64,000 bases of DNA. Origin: Microcebus murinus (taxonomy: Eukaryota > Chordata > Mammalia > Primates > Cheirogaleidae). A program made the position numbers and the translations under genes. The DNA is taken from assembly GCF_040939455.1 (NCBI RefSeq), contig NC_134111.1:57616501-57680500 (forward strand), in the 5' to 3' direction. Below, piece after piece: positions 38,177 to 51,243 of this stretch; position 1 is the stretch's first letter; each line of letters begins with the position of its first letter. The notes beneath the pieces were generated by a model that was given only the letters and a program-made list of their open reading frames with translations, was not told where the DNA came from and searched no databases.

Positions 38177-38380
38177 AAGGCTCAGCAAATTATGGCCCAT
38201 AGGCCAAATCTAGCCAGCTGTCTGTTTTGCAAATAAATTTTTACTGAAACACAGCCATACTCATTCATTTACTTAATATCTATGGCTGTTGTATATAACA
38301 ACTATAAAGGTGGGATTGAATCGTTGCAACAGAGATCATTTGGCCCATAAAACCTAAAATATTTTAAGTATCAGACACAG
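38177..38380 (+). mobile_element. hAT-like non-autonomous DNA transposon
   Basis: 'aaggctcagcaaattatggcc', 'ataggccaaatctagcc', 'aataaatttttactgaaacacagcc' and 'tttggcccataaaacctaaaatattt' match a widespread mammalian non-autonomous element of hAT type. The left end resembles its inverted repeat. The right end has decayed. Confidence 0.75.
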
Positions 38381-38639
38381 TGAAGGGTCCTACCCTGATG
38401 TCTAGCCCTGTCTTGCTCCTTGAACCAGTTAGGGGCACTTATTCTGTCGACCAATCACCTTTTCTGTATCAAAGCTCGGTTATATAATAATCAGGGTAAC
38501 AGAAAGGCAAGAGAAGCCTTACTTCCCTATCAATATCTGATCACTCTGCCTTTCTTTATGATTCCCATATTGTAAAATACATGTCTATGATTCTATAACC
38601 ATATTTTGAATTGGTAATTCATCCTGCAAAAATGATGTA

Positions 38640-38895
38640 AATAGCTAAAATTTATTGAATATTGAATGCTACCTGCCACATACCTTGCTATGTACTTTAT
38701 TATCTCATTGCTTCAACAGAGAACTCCCATTAAATGAGACTGTTCTTATGCTCACTTTAAGTATGAGTAAACAAAGGTTTATAGAGATAAAGCAACTAAT
38801 TCAAAATTACATGATTAGCAAGTGACAGTACTTGGATTTGGACTAAAGTCTATCTGACCCAAGGGACAATCTCTTTCCCTCTGCACTATACCTCC
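38640..38895 (-). mobile_element. MIR SINE, antisense
   Basis: 'aaatttattgaatattgaatgc', 'gctatgtactttattatctc' and 'gattagcaagtgacagtacttgg' follow antisense MIR. The MIR cluster from 27187 to 38895 is all antisense except the copy at 32505. Confidence 0.75.
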
Positions 38896-40248
38896 TTCAT
38901 ACTAAAGTACAATAGTGCTCTTTGTCACTCTGATGGTGTTCCTGAAGCAGTTTCAAATGACTTTAAAATATCATAAAAAGGAAAAGACATTAAGAATTTA
39001 AAAAAAATCATCTGGAATTCTTCAATAAATTTTTGGTAGCTTTGAAAACATAAACTTATAAGTTATCTTCCTTTTGCTATATTAATAGAACTCTCTGGAG
39101 GTTAATTGGTTAATTATATTTAAGAAATTAGAGAAATGTTCAAAGTATGTAATATAGAAAGAAATTACTGTTACATTACAATGTCCTTTATTATATCATT
39201 CATAATTTTTCACAGATCCTTTAAATCTGAAAAACTACATGTTTTCATTCAGTATTTTTACCTTGTTTAATATATCTTATCTTCACAAAAGATAACAAAA
39301 TGTTCAGAGACATATTTGGGGAGAATTCAGACTGGCGCTAAAAAATTGAGAAATAGTTTAAATTAAATGTGATAAAATTTAATAACAAATACAAAGTAGT
39401 GCACTTAGGACTGTTTCATCCTCCCCACAAATATAAAATGAGGATGTATTCTGAATAATGATACAAGAAAAAAGACTTAAGAGTAGCAGCAAATCATGTA
39501 TCGAATTATAAGGTATTGGATTTAATCATGTAGACTCATCCAATGAGAATACATTGACAAAAGTTAGCAGAAATATTTTCTTGCTTTCAGGTGTTGAAAA
39601 CCCCACAGGAAGAAATTTGGCAATGAGTTGATATCCATGACTATAAATCATAAATGTAGCCTTATAATATCTAAGGTATTTTACTTCATAATTAATATAG
39701 ATTATCTAATTTTATCATCACAAAATCCCTATATTATCCTCATACTTAGAGATGAGTAAATTAAAGCTTAGAGAAATACATGTGTATTTTGGCTAAAATA
39801 GGATTATCTAAAAGAACTACATTGAAATCATGATAGTCTAGTTTTCCTTGGTGATACAGAAGTAACTATACACTGTTAAGTTAAACTATGATTGTTACAC
39901 AAATAACAGTTAATAAATCTTTGGCAACACATGCCAAATATTTATTAACTTATTAATGAGAGAACCAATAAGATGGCAAAGCATTTTGAGAAACTGGATA
40001 TTTTTAAACATTTTTAAAAGGTATGTTAAAACAAAACTTGTAGAGTAAATACAAAACTAAATAATTTTCTATATGGAAACAAACAAAAAAATAACCTTTG
40101 AGGTTACATTTTCTACCAGACAATTTATTTGCATCTCTACCAGATAAGGTCTACAGATCAACATGTAACTTCACCAACTCTGAGTCTTTAAATAACAACG
40201 TCAAGCAAAAGCACACCTCCCAAGCACTTAAATAATCTTTAGATGTGC
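38896..40248. other. AT-rich DNA with a possible MIR scrap
   Basis: A weak antisense MIR-like segment lies at about 39665-39785 ('attatctaattttatcatcac', 'gagatgagtaaattaaagc'). The rest is unassigned. Confidence 0.45.
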
Positions 40249-40355
40249 AGGACAACCACCTGTCCTGGTTTTCCAAGAACTGTGGGGTGTCCTAGATCCT
40301 GGCATTTCAAAGGCAAAACCAGGAAAGTCTTGGACAACTCAGGATGTTTGGTCCT
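40249..40355. mobile_element. small imperfect palindrome, MITE-like
   Basis: The ends of this 107-bp unit are inverted relatives: AGGACAACCACCTGTCC on the left and the complement of the right end (AGGACCAAACATCCTG). 'cctggttttccaagaact' also pairs with 'agtcttggacaactcagg'. It resembles an old palindromic DNA-transposon derivative. The two 60-codon frames on opposite strands (40239-40421 and 40243-40428) are a consequence of the palindrome. Confidence 0.6.
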
Positions 40356-40787
40356 ATTAACAATGCCCCAGCATGACATTGAAAGGAAATGCTTTATCCT
40401 CCTGATCTTATTCCAAGACAATTTTTAACAGTATGATTGTGACAATGGTATTCTATCTTATAGTGGCTTCAGGCCTTGAAAACACTAAAAATATGTACAC
40501 ACTTTTGGGTTTACCTTAATTTTCATTAAACCCACAAAGAATAAAACTCTCCTTCTAGTTATTTATTAAAATACTGCTCCTCAGGATATCAAGGTCTCTA
40601 AAAAGTGGCATTGTAGGTTGCTACTACAGCACATTTGACACAGTCTTAATTCAGTCACCAAGGGACAGCACCACATGACATCCCTTCTTTACCCACTTGA
40701 TGTCCATTGTTTCACACTCTGTGTGTGTATCTTAACACAAAGTTTACCTGTTTTATAACAATCACCTGTGATTTAGTTGCTATCCTA

Positions 40788-41517
40788 AGTCCACTGGGAG
40801 AAATTGACCCCTGGACCCTGAAGATCAATGCCTGACCCTGCAAGGGAGAGGAATGCTGGTCTCAAGTCACCCACTAGGTGCCCAAGCTGGATCAATGTCT
40901 TTCTGCCTGAGGATTTGCCCTGCTCTGCTGGTGTCACCTGGGGAGGGCTGATGGGTAGGGAGCTCACAGTCTGAGTATCCTTCAGTCCACTAGGGCCCCA
41001 AAAGGAAAGGTCCCATTCCCTGTAGATGCCTCTGGGTGGTGGCTGAATTGTCTCTCTTCACAATTGTGGATAAGGAAGGGGGAGGGAAGAATGAAGCAAT
41101 ATGACACCTGCCAATCAATCAGCTCAGGTCTGTGGGCTGGGAGGTGCCCAAGGGAGCTGGAAGCCTGGTGCCCTGTCCACAAGACGCTCACTGCTCACTG
41201 GCAGCAGCTGTCTCTGGGCTGCTGTTGGCAGGTCTCTCCAACAGCTCAGGAGCCTACCAGCAGTCAGAGATGCATGGGAGGGGAAATTTAACTGCGCCAC
41301 CTACCCTTCTCACTGGTCTCCAAGTCTCTCAGAGGTCTTTCTTACAGTTCTCCTCTGCAACTTCCTCCCATGGAGTCTCCTATAGTTTCAGGCACCCTTC
41401 CTTCTGACCCTCACCCGATCTATGTTTATCTGCCTGTTTATTCTTTTCCTTTCTTCTAAAATCTGTCTTTTTTGCACAGACACTCTGGCTGCCAGTTTTC
41501 CTCATCTGCCATCTTGG
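40788..41517 (-). mobile_element. L1 5' UTR, inverted part of the twin-priming copy
   Basis: This is the reverse complement of the 5' UTR seen at 60612-61330. For example 'gggagctcacagtctgag' at 40956 corresponds to the complement of 61140-61160, and 'gccatctt' at 41508-41515 is the complement of the AAGATGGC at the L1 5' terminus. The antisense segment therefore reads from within the UTR down to base one and stops there, next to sense ORF2 sequence. It contains overlapping open frames in all three plus-strand frames (41064-41407), which correspond to antisense frames in the other copy. Confidence 0.9.
41508..41515 (-). promoter_or_regulatory. YY1-like site at the L1 5' terminus (inverted copy)
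   Basis: GCCATCTT here is the complement of AAGATGGC, the YY1-type core. Human L1 uses a YY1 site at its extreme 5' end to fix the transcription start. It is conserved in this dead copy and at 60612. Confidence 0.6.
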
Positions 41518-43378
41518 CAAATCAATGGACAGAAATCAGCAGCATTGCTATATGCCACCAACAGTCAAACTGAGAACCAAATCAAAGACTCCATACTCTT
41601 CACAATAGCATCAAAGAAAATAAAATATCTAGGAATATATTTAGCTAAGGAGGTAAAACACCTTTACAGAGCGAACTACAAAACACTGAGGAAGAAAATA
41701 GCAGAGGACATAAACAGGTGGAAAACATACCATACTCATGAGTCAGCACAATCAACATTGTTAAAATGTCTATACCACCCAAAGTGATATTGGGATCAGA
41801 TTCAATGCAATCCCTATTAAAATACCAACATGATTTTTCACAGATATAGAAAAAATAATTTCACACTTCGTATGGAATGAGAGAAGATCCCATATAGCAA
41901 AAGCAATCTTAAGCAAAAGGAACAAATTGGGAGGCATTGATTTACCAGACTTCAAGCTATACTACAAGGCTGTAGTAACTAAAACAACATGGTGTAGGCA
42001 AGAACAGAGATGTAGACCAATGGAATAGAACTGAGAACCCAGATATAAAACCATCCTCATATAACCATCTAATCTTTGACAAAGCAGACAAAAACATACA
42101 CTGGGGAAAAGAATCCTTATTCAATAAATGGTGCTGAGAAAACTGGATAGCCACATGTAGAAGACTGAAACAGGATCTATACCTTTCACCTCTCACAAAA
42201 ATCAACTCAAAGTGGATAACAGACTTAAACCTAAGGCATGAAACTATAAGATTTCTAGAAGAAACTGTTGGAAAAACTCTTATAAATATTGGCCCAGGCA
42301 AAGACTTTATGAAGAAAACCCCAAAGGTAATCACAGCAACAACAAAAATAAATCAGAGGGACATAATCAAATTAAAAAGCTTCTGCACAGCCAAGGAAAC
42401 TATCACAAAAGCAAACAGACAATCTATAGAATGGGAGAAAATAATTCACATTACACCTGCGATAAAGGGCTGATAACTAGAATCTATATAGAACTTAGGA
42501 AAATCAGCAAGAACAAATCCAACAATTCTATCAAAGAGTGGGGAAAGGACATGAATAGAAACTTTTCAAAATAAGAGAGACTAATTGCCAACAAACATAT
42601 GAAAAAATGCTCAACATCTCTAATCATCAGGGAAATACAAATCAAAACCACAATGAGATATCACTTGTCTCCAGTGAGAATGGCCTTTATCAAAAAATCC
42701 CAAAACGATAAATGTTGGCATGGATGCAGAGAGATAGGAACACTCACACACTGCTTGTGGGACTGCAAACTAGTACAATCTCTATGGACAGTAATTATGG
42801 AGATAACTGAAAGAGCTACAAAGAGAACTACCATTTGATCCAGGAATCCTATTACTGGTCATCTACCCAAAGGAATAAAAGACATTCTATTAAAAAGACA
42901 TCTGCAATTGAATGTTTACAGCAGCATAATTTACAATTGCAAAGATGTGGAAACAACCCAAGTGCCCATCAATACATGAGTAGATTAATAAAATGTGGTA
43001 TATGTATACCATGAGTTCTATTCAGCCACCGAAACCAATGGTGATATAGCACCTCTTGTATTATCCTGGATAGAGCTGGAACACATTCTACTAAGTGAAG
43101 TTTCCCAAGAATGGAAAAACAAGCACCATAGATACTCACCATCAAATTGTTATTAACTGATCAACACTAAGTGCACATATAATAATAACATTCATTGGGT
43201 GTTGGGCAGATGGGAGGGGGGAGGAGAGGATGGGTTTATACACATCTAATGGGTGTGGTGTGCACCATCTGGGGGATTGACACCCTTAAAGTTCTGACTC
43301 AGGTTGGGCAAAGGCAATATATGTAATCTAAACATTTGTACCCCCGAAATATGCTGAAATAAAAAAAAATTTTTTAAA
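41518..43378 (+). pseudogene. L1 ORF2 3' half and 3' UTR, sense part of the twin-priming copy
   Basis: Sense L1 begins abruptly inside ORF2 downstream of the reverse-transcriptase core ('cagaaatcagcagcattgc') and continues to the G-rich 3' UTR (43207-43232), 'gtgcaccatctgggggattg' and an A-rich tail ending at about 43378. Frames are broken by many stops. The longest remnants are 41422-41787 and 42599-42838. The second contains the C-terminal Cys-rich motif (C-x3-C-x9-C-x3-C with an intervening His) at about residues 40-58. The copy cannot encode a functional ORF2 protein. Confidence 0.9.
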
Positions 43379-43926
43379 TTGTCCCAAGATAAACTAATGG
43401 GACTTTTGTGGGGGCTTTAAATTTTTATTTATTTTTTTCTCTTAAGAAGGAAAAGCCTATGAGAGATTCTCTAAAGCCATCAAATTTTAGAATCTTGAGT
43501 ATCCATAATCATCAAACTTATTTTTATCTACCTCCTTCTGTGCATTTTCTCTCTCCATCACTCCAGTCAAATGTGTTCAATGTTTGGCTTCTCAGGATGT
43601 CATCCTGCAGACTACAGACTTCCTAGCGAGTCCTGAGCAGTAGATGAGGAACAGCTGAGAGAGGGAACCCTGCAGAAGAATCTGAGAGCACCTCAGCTTT
43701 GTAGGACCTAAAGACCCCAGGGCAGTTAAGGGAACACAGATGAGAGACCCCCACAAAAGTAGAGTGGATCCACCTAAGAGCTAGCAGACTGGAAGATGCC
43801 CAGTTATGCTGGGAGTACTGCAGTTCTGCTCTACTTTCCTCCAAACTTGCACACCCTACTTGTCCTGTCAGTTGTCCTGCCACTAAAAGAAACCACCCCA
43901 TTGAAGGACAATCCACATTATCTAAG
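43379..43926. other. no feature recognised
   Basis: Unassigned DNA between the L1 tail and a mariner-like element. The frame at 43623-43949 (minus) ends in the inverted repeat and is not a gene. Confidence 0.5.
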
Positions 43927-44004
43927 AGGGCTGTCCAGAAAGTGTCCAACCATAATTTTCATAATTTTTCATATTACATGGCTGGATACTTTCTGGACAG
44001 CCCT
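43927..44004. mobile_element. 78-bp mariner-like MITE
   Basis: Two 27-bp arms, 43927-43953 and 43978-44004, are inverted copies with 25 of 27 matches (AGGGCTGTCCAGAAAGT start), separated by a 24-bp AT-rich centre. The arm sequence resembles the terminal repeats of mariner elements known from several mammals. A TA dinucleotide occurs at 43923-43924, but no clear TA is preserved on the right. There is no coding capacity. Confidence 0.75.
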
Positions 44005-46675
44005 TGGGTTTTCGCTTGAGCCTGCCCATTGCTGTTTCATGGCTGTATCCAAAATTGCTCATCAAACATTTCTTCTAACACCTTCAGTAATTTTTCTGAG
44101 TGTGGTTCTGGCAATATAAATTTATTCATCTCCTTGCATAATATAATTTGGATCAAATTGCAGGATGACACCAATTCTTGAGAGACCAGTACAAGAAAGT
44201 AGAAAAATAAGAGAAAGTGGAATGAATTTAGGGAAAAAAAACGGGAAAAAAACCTTGCTAATATCTTTTCATTGGAGAGTGGGGCTGGAACAAGGGTAAA
44301 CTGAAGGCAGAGACAGGTGTTACCTTCCTGAGAATCACTTTTCTAAACACAGAAAAATTATAATATGCTAAGGATACTATGCACTGCTGCTTCACAGTGA
44401 GATTTTTTTCTTTTTTTCTGACCTAGCATCAGCAAGGAGATGTATCAGTCTATTCCAAAATCAGGGAAACAACTTAAAATCTGAACAGCACCCAGCTCAA
44501 GTTTAAGGACAGCTAGTTCTTCGCTATACCTGAGCTGGTCTCCAGCTTTAATGAGCTTGAAGGAACCATGTGTGAAGACACATCTCTCTAACCACACAGT
44601 TGAGGAGTAGAATATAGACCATGAAAGTGTCTATGGTGAACCTTCTAATCCACTTTACAAGGGGTATATACAAAAATGTCCAGATTAATATGGAAAAGAA
44701 GCCTGTTTTTAGGCTCATAACATCTTCCAAGAGGCAACATCAGTGCTCATTCACCTTCCCACTCTACTTCTTTGTGTGCACTTGATGTTTGGAGTTGCAA
44801 ACTCTGAATGTATATAGGATGAGATGGCATGACCCCCTCCAAGGACAACAACCATAGAGCAGAGGGAAAACCGTCCAGTATTCCATCTGGAATCTAACTA
44901 TGATGCGAGAGGGGCTGGGGCCATGGGGCTTGAAGGACCTTCCTACTTCCTTCAGGAGCACCAATATCAGGCCTTTATTTCTATCATTACAATTACCAGC
45001 CAGCTACATTAGCCTTGCAGTTCAGAAGATTTCATCCCTAATTAAGAGATAAATAGTCATAACTAGTTCCTGGTGCCATTGTGACTTGTGTTTTTCTATG
45101 TCTTTTTAGGTATATTATGGGGAAATTAAGAAAGGATGTGCCAGGGGCTATGAGACAAACATCATTATTGGGCTTTTAAACTTTCTGATATTATCAGTTG
45201 ATACCATTTGTCCATTAAATATGTCTAAGCAAGCCCAGAAAATTATACATTGTACTTACATTAATCTTTGTTCTCAAGACTGATGTTTTTCTTTGTTTTT
45301 TGGTAGCCTCTAATTAGGGAGAAAAAATTATAAATAAATTGTTTTAATTAAGTTAAAAAAAAGAAATGCAACTTTAAGGAAAAACATTAATTGGCTAATT
45401 TTTGTCGTTAGCTTTTACTAGATGTTATAAAGAGAATGCAGCTGACAGAAAAAAAGATGGATTAAATGAGTAGAAAACTACTACTTAATCTTAGATAGTC
45501 AAGGCTTAAGTGGGAAACATTAACCTCAAATTTAATTGTGTCCCTACCCATTTTTCTCTAAAGGTTCACATCTTCAATGTCCTTTGCACTTGTTAGTAGA
45601 TGTTCCATTGTCTATCTGTGCTTTGCTTATTTTCATTTCTCTCAATTAAAATCTCATCCTATTTCTACCATTCATATCTAGCACTTCCTATAGTGCCTAA
45701 CTCTATCCTCTAAACCTCTAGAGAACCTTCTCAACTAAATAGCATCATGCTGTAATTGTTCATTTCTTCAATACTTACTTAATTTATATTATTAATATTT
45801 CATCTATGCTACTTTATATTGCATACATATACACACACCAACCACACACAGTTTTTACCCAATAATATGGGACACTTCCTTGAAAAAAGGACCAGTTCTT
45901 TTATTTACATTATAGTCTTGAAAATACTCCTTAACATGATACAATATTTTTTCCAGATTTGTGGAATAATGCATTTAAAATCAACAGACTTTCCAAGTAG
46001 CTTGAGTTTCCATTGTGCTTTTATTCAAGTAAGAAAGATTGTTGAAAACAGAGAGAAGATAGACATGTCCAGAGAGGTCACAATTAATTGGACAAGATAC
46101 TGGCTCATTTGACTAAATTCTCTCCTTCCCTGGATTTAGGTTACTTTTATCTTAAGATTGTTTTCTTGAGTTCATGGTTTTAAAGCAAATTTGAGGAGAC
46201 TCACAGGACATGAGACCAAATTGCAACTTACAGATTTTCAGAGAAGCAGAAAGCCCATAGAGAAAAATAAAAGTCAGAAGCAGGCTGTGGCAGTGGAGGC
46301 AAGCATGGTGGAGTAATACATGCTCTGCCATGGCTTTTAGAAAGAAAGGAAAGGCAAGAAAATCACCATGGGAAAGGGTAGGCAGAAGAAGGAGAATAGT
46401 ATGGGAACCAATTAGGGAAAAGAATATATTTCACATCACTGAAAAAGATGGTTTGCTAGACAGGAAAAGAAATCAAGGTAGGTAACAATTCAACCCGAGA
46501 AACATACATGAATGAATTACAGTAAATCTTCTATCTAGTGATATCTGCTAGCCTGGCATTCCTTCTGGACTATCTGGCTCTGGCTTTCATTATTTTCTCT
46601 TAACTAATAACTTCCAAACTCTCAGGGACAAATTCTAATTTTCTGTCTCCAAATAACAAGTATAAACATATTTAT
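44005..46675. other. 2.7 kb unassigned DNA
   Basis: No family or exon recognised. The AC-rich word near 45830 starts a frame (45819-46112) with no motif. Confidence 0.5.
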
Positions 46676-46880
46676 TCTAGATTTAGGAATCAGGGCATTT
46701 GTGTTAGAATTCTAGCTCTGCAATTTATAAGCTATGTGCCTTAAATAATTCATTCAACTTATTTGACCTTCAGTTTTTTATTTCTAAAATAGGCATAATA
46801 ATAGAACCTAAAGTTTCTAGAAACTGACAAAATAACATGAGAAAATGCCTTGAAAATATAAACCTTTATAAGAATGTAAA
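46676..46880 (+). mobile_element. MIR SINE, sense
   Basis: 'ttagaattctagctctgcaa', 'gaccttcagttttttatttctaaaataggcataataatag' and 'acatgagaaaatgcctt' follow the MIR order in sense. Confidence 0.75.
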
Positions 46881-47746
46881 GATTACTTATTATATTTCTT
46901 TTTTGATCACAAATTCAGTGTCTGAATACACATTTCACAGCTTACCATCCAGAACCGGTTCCTTTTCCTCATGTTTTTAATGCTATCAGTGTTACATTAT
47001 TATCTTATCCAACTATAACAAAAAAAAAAAAAAAGAAAAAAACTTAGGGTTATCTTTGAATCTTTCCCAACTTTAAATATTCACTAATCCCTGCCTATCA
47101 TTTTTTGCAACATTGGAGTTGTAGATTCCTTTCCATGTGGACTGTTTCTGTGCCTCTGTTTCTCCAGAAAACTACCTTTTATTTCTGAATGGGAGCCATC
47201 TTGCACACTCTTATGCAGCTCATATGTCTAACCACTGCTCCTAGCATCTTACTTCCATTCCCCATGGATCCATAGTTCCTCTATTTAAAGTAAAATTTCC
47301 TCAGCTAGACCTTATCACTAGCCACAATCTTACTGTGTCTTAACCTTTCAGAATATATTCCCCAAATATACATCCTCTGGGCCTCCCATAGTTTCTTTCG
47401 GTCTAGTATAGCATGAATAGTGGGTGATGATGTCACAGGGAAGGGATGGGCATAAGGTCCTGAGACACAGACATGATTGTGTTAGGAGTGGTTGCAAAGG
47501 CAGCATACAATTTCATGGGAACAGAGCTTTCTAAAGATACCTGGGCTTTTTCCTGCTTTGTCCATTTTGTTCCATTTTCATATACATACATGATCTATAT
47601 AATGTTAATTTCTTTTAAAATTGTTTTCTAACAATGGATTTACAACCAAAAACAATATGGGAACTGGGATACCTAGGGATTCATTCAAATAAAGTATTTA
47701 TTATAGTTTTAGTACCCCAAAAATCTTTTGTACAAAACCAGCCCCT

Positions 47747-47748
<2 letters not shown>
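46881..47748. other. unassigned, with an A-run
   Basis: An A-rich run lies at about 47020-47042. No retroposed body is recognised in front of it. Confidence 0.5.

Positions 47749-47792
<44 letters not shown>
47749..47792. repeat. (AC)22 microsatellite
   Basis: Twenty-two uninterrupted AC units, the longest perfect dinucleotide array in the window. Confidence 0.97.
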
Positions 47793-47795
<3 letters not shown>

Positions 47796-49574
47796 CTTTT
47801 AACATTATAATTTTGTTTCTCTGAGTAGTATTGAAAAGAACACTTGATGTATTGTCGCAACATATTGAGTCTTAATTTTCTTTAGGTTGCTAACCAGTAC
47901 GAACTTCCAAAAGGAAAAGAGTTATAATGGATGAAAGAATTAAACTGATGAATGTTAGTTTGATTTTATCACAAACAGCAATTTTAATCCCTCCAATTGC
48001 AATGTTTTACTTTTTTGTCAAATGTCTCACTGAATTCTTTTGTAGATTTTTTGTAAAGTGTATTGCCCTGATGTTTAATGCAGGGAAATCATTGTTAAAG
48101 ACACTTCAGTCCATCCTGCCATTTTCTCTTCCTTCTCTTTCTGGCCACTAGATTGTGTCAAGCCCACCTCAGAGATGGCTCCAGAATGATGGCTACTTGT
48201 CCAGAGATAGGCCAAATGAATGCCTGTAAAGGCATCAAGAAATTTCTCAGAAAACAGCACTATCCCCTTGTCAGCTCATGAAAAGACCCCAAACTTTTCA
48301 TAGGCATGATGATTACTTCCTGGAAATTTTTCAAAGCCGAAATAATGAATAGCACAAGAGAATTCAAGATTGAGCCTAAAGTCCTCTTTACTGATAATAT
48401 TAAAATATGTAATTAGGACATAATATATTTCTGTTAAATTTTGTGTACCAAATAAAGGTCTTCATAAGTTCTGTTTTGAACAACTGTCTACTACCCCTGG
48501 ATTATCTGGAGATAGTAGATGCAGTCTGATGCCCAGTGGTGGAGACTGCACAACATGGTCTCTTTTCTCATTTCCTTCAGAGTCACACAGGAAGACACAG
48601 AACACACAGGTGTGAATGGTCACTGAACTTTAAGACAAAATACAAATTGTGTGGTGCAAATAGCTAACTGGTTGTGTCTAATTAATTCTTGAAGAAAGAG
48701 ATAGGGAAAAGGGATTTGGGGGCTCAGCCAACCTTAAAGTTAAATTTAACACATTTTACTTGATGCCAAATGTAATTGAACAATGTTTCATTATGTTTCA
48801 TTATGATGTATGAAACCAACCAAAATATTACCATATCACTCTTAGGTTTTCTTTTGCTTTTCATGGAGCAAATTTAATTTGGTAAGAAAATATAACTCTC
48901 TTTTCTTCTCACCTACTTCCATTTCTCCTTTCATTTCTTCCTTCTTTCCTTCCTAATTATATACAGATGAGCACGCCGAACATTAGCTTTCCATGAAAGT
49001 ATATTATTCCTGAATCTCAGACTGTTGATAGGTGTTGTACAGCTTGTACATATTTACCTTTAATCATTAGATCCTTGGGAAATGATGCAACATAAGATGT
49101 TGATGTGAGACAAATATTTGTCTCTCCTCCATTGCTCTGTGTATGTGTGTGTTATGTGTGAGATTTATGAGAAGTATAGACTGTCTCTGTGTTTCAAATC
49201 ATCAGATATAATGCTTATAAGTGTTTTATATTTCAAAACATGGACCAATAGCCAAGGAAAGTATTGCTTGTTATGATATTACTGCTTAACAGTAAACCAC
49301 TAATAGTCTCCCTGAATCCCTGGTGTTACCAGGAATAAGTCAGCACACCTGCACTACGGGGAATAAATTTAGGTGGAGATATACCGGATTTCAGCCCCTT
49401 GTTTCTCACTGACTCTAGGGAAGGGAAATAGACAGTCAAGATATTGCTTTTCAGTGGGGCATTTAAAGTCCTCAGGGTGGGTTTCCTTCAACTGAGTGAG
49501 AATATAAATTAGTCACAAGAGTTGGTTGGACTGTGTAAACCCAGTACTGACTGCGTGGCACAAGCTCCTGATTA
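47793..49574. other. no feature recognised
   Basis: Unassigned DNA. Frames at 47927-48151 and 48075-48260 overlap on opposite strands and show no motif. Confidence 0.5.
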
Positions 49575-49690
49575 GGCAGACTGAAAGTTCTTTGAGGAAC
49601 AAAGAGGAATATGTCTTTCTTGAATCTTATTATGCCTTAACTAGGACAGTGTTCTACACACAGTAAGGGCCTATCGAATATACCCATAAT
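49575..49690 (+). mobile_element. L2 3'-end scrap
   Basis: 'gaaagttctttgaggaac', 'aggacagtgttctacacacagtaagggcc' and 'atcgaatatac' parallel the end of the L2 3' UTR. Confidence 0.55.
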
Positions 49691-51243
49691 GATAACTATG
49701 ATAGCTTTTCAAAAGGCAGTTTCCAGGACTATGTGACTTGTGCCTTTCTATGTTTTTATTTTTTCATCCCTATCACCCAGTAAAAGTCTGAAGGGACATC
49801 TAATAAACAGGATGATCTGTGTAGCTGCCAATGGGAATCTCTCCCAGTACAAATAGAGACTTGGGAGGCACCACCTCATTGCTGTTTTGTTGTTATCGTT
49901 TGGTTTGTGACTATAGAGTTTCCCTTAGTGCCTCAGCTTAATTCTATTTGGCAATGTTGGTAGTGACTCTCTTGCACACTTTAAATTCCTATGAACAGTT
50001 GTTATCTAGTTAAATTTGTTTTATGCTACCGCAAGTTTTCAAAGCAGAATACTGGTTTCCTAATACGTTGTGCTCTGAGACTGCCAATTATTCTGTAATA
50101 TATTTGTACTAGGTTGAGGAGAAAAGAATTTGGGGACTGAGAAAAAAACAAAAAACAAAAAAGGTAGCTGAAATTTCAATAGGCCACCCATGATCAGTTC
50201 ACTGTGGTGGGAGCTGGCTTTTCTAGTCTGTGTAACTACTAAGGAAGATGTGGAAGGAGGCAAAAGAGGAGCTTGGGCATCAAAAGATCTATGTCCTAGT
50301 CCCAGTGAGCAGTGCAACTGGAAGAAGTTATAGAATGTCTCTATGATCCATTTTCTATTTTTAAATTTAAAAAAAAATACTTTCTTAATCATCACACACC
50401 ATCTTTCTGAGTATATATTTTTTTTCTTCAAAAGGCATTGAAATTACTAGTTAAGCTATCTCCTGTGCAAGCCTCAGAACAAGAAAGTTTTGTTAACAGA
50501 GTAATTTCTTTAATTTTTTGGTTGCATTTATATATAGCATCACACATGTTAGACACGTCAAAGGCAGAAAAGTATAGCTAAGAGATGAACAGGTTATTTA
50601 GTCTAACTCATGGGAAATGGAGCTAGCGCATGTTATAAGACTTCTGGAATTTGTTGATTCATGTGAGCAGTAAAGCTCTTTATTTGATTTTTAAAATGAA
50701 GCTTTTTATTTCAAGCTGCCAAGCAGAAACATTTACATTCTAGACAAATAAAAGAGTACTAAATGGCCTTTTCATTGACAGATTATTGACTGTGATATAG
50801 AGATGAGAAGCTTGATTCTACAAATATTGTATCTGTAGCTGTGATCACCTCATTCTGAAGATGATATGACTGAATATAAAAAATATTACTGGTTGATCTT
50901 CCATAGTTTGTTGTTCTGCATTAAAAAATACGGATATTTTCATCATTTGTTTAAGTTACTTTCCTTTGAAAACGACAACTAATCTTTTTATGCAGAGACA
51001 GATCTTAAGAGGTCTGTCTTTTTAACCATTCATGCAGAAGTACATCTCAAATTGCCATTAAAGTGGAAAATATTTTAATTCCCCCTTGTCTCACAAATAA
51101 AAATAATAATCATTGGACTGAGAAAAGGTGTAAACAATTTCTAGTAAATTTTTTGCAGAGGAAGCTGTGAGATATGAAATTATCAGAGTAATATTGACAA
51201 TACATGCTTGGACCTCAGAAATGAAGTTGCAAACCCTAATTTT
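49691..51243. other. 1.5 kb unassigned DNA
   Basis: AT-rich. The minus-strand frame at 50060-50431 is Phe/Lys-rich and without a motif. Confidence 0.5.

Noticed and set aside
40239..40428. Two opposed 60-codon frames
   Set aside because: They mirror each other because the underlying sequence is an imperfect palindrome.
41957..42334. 125-codon minus-strand frame
   Set aside because: Antisense shadow of L1 ORF2.
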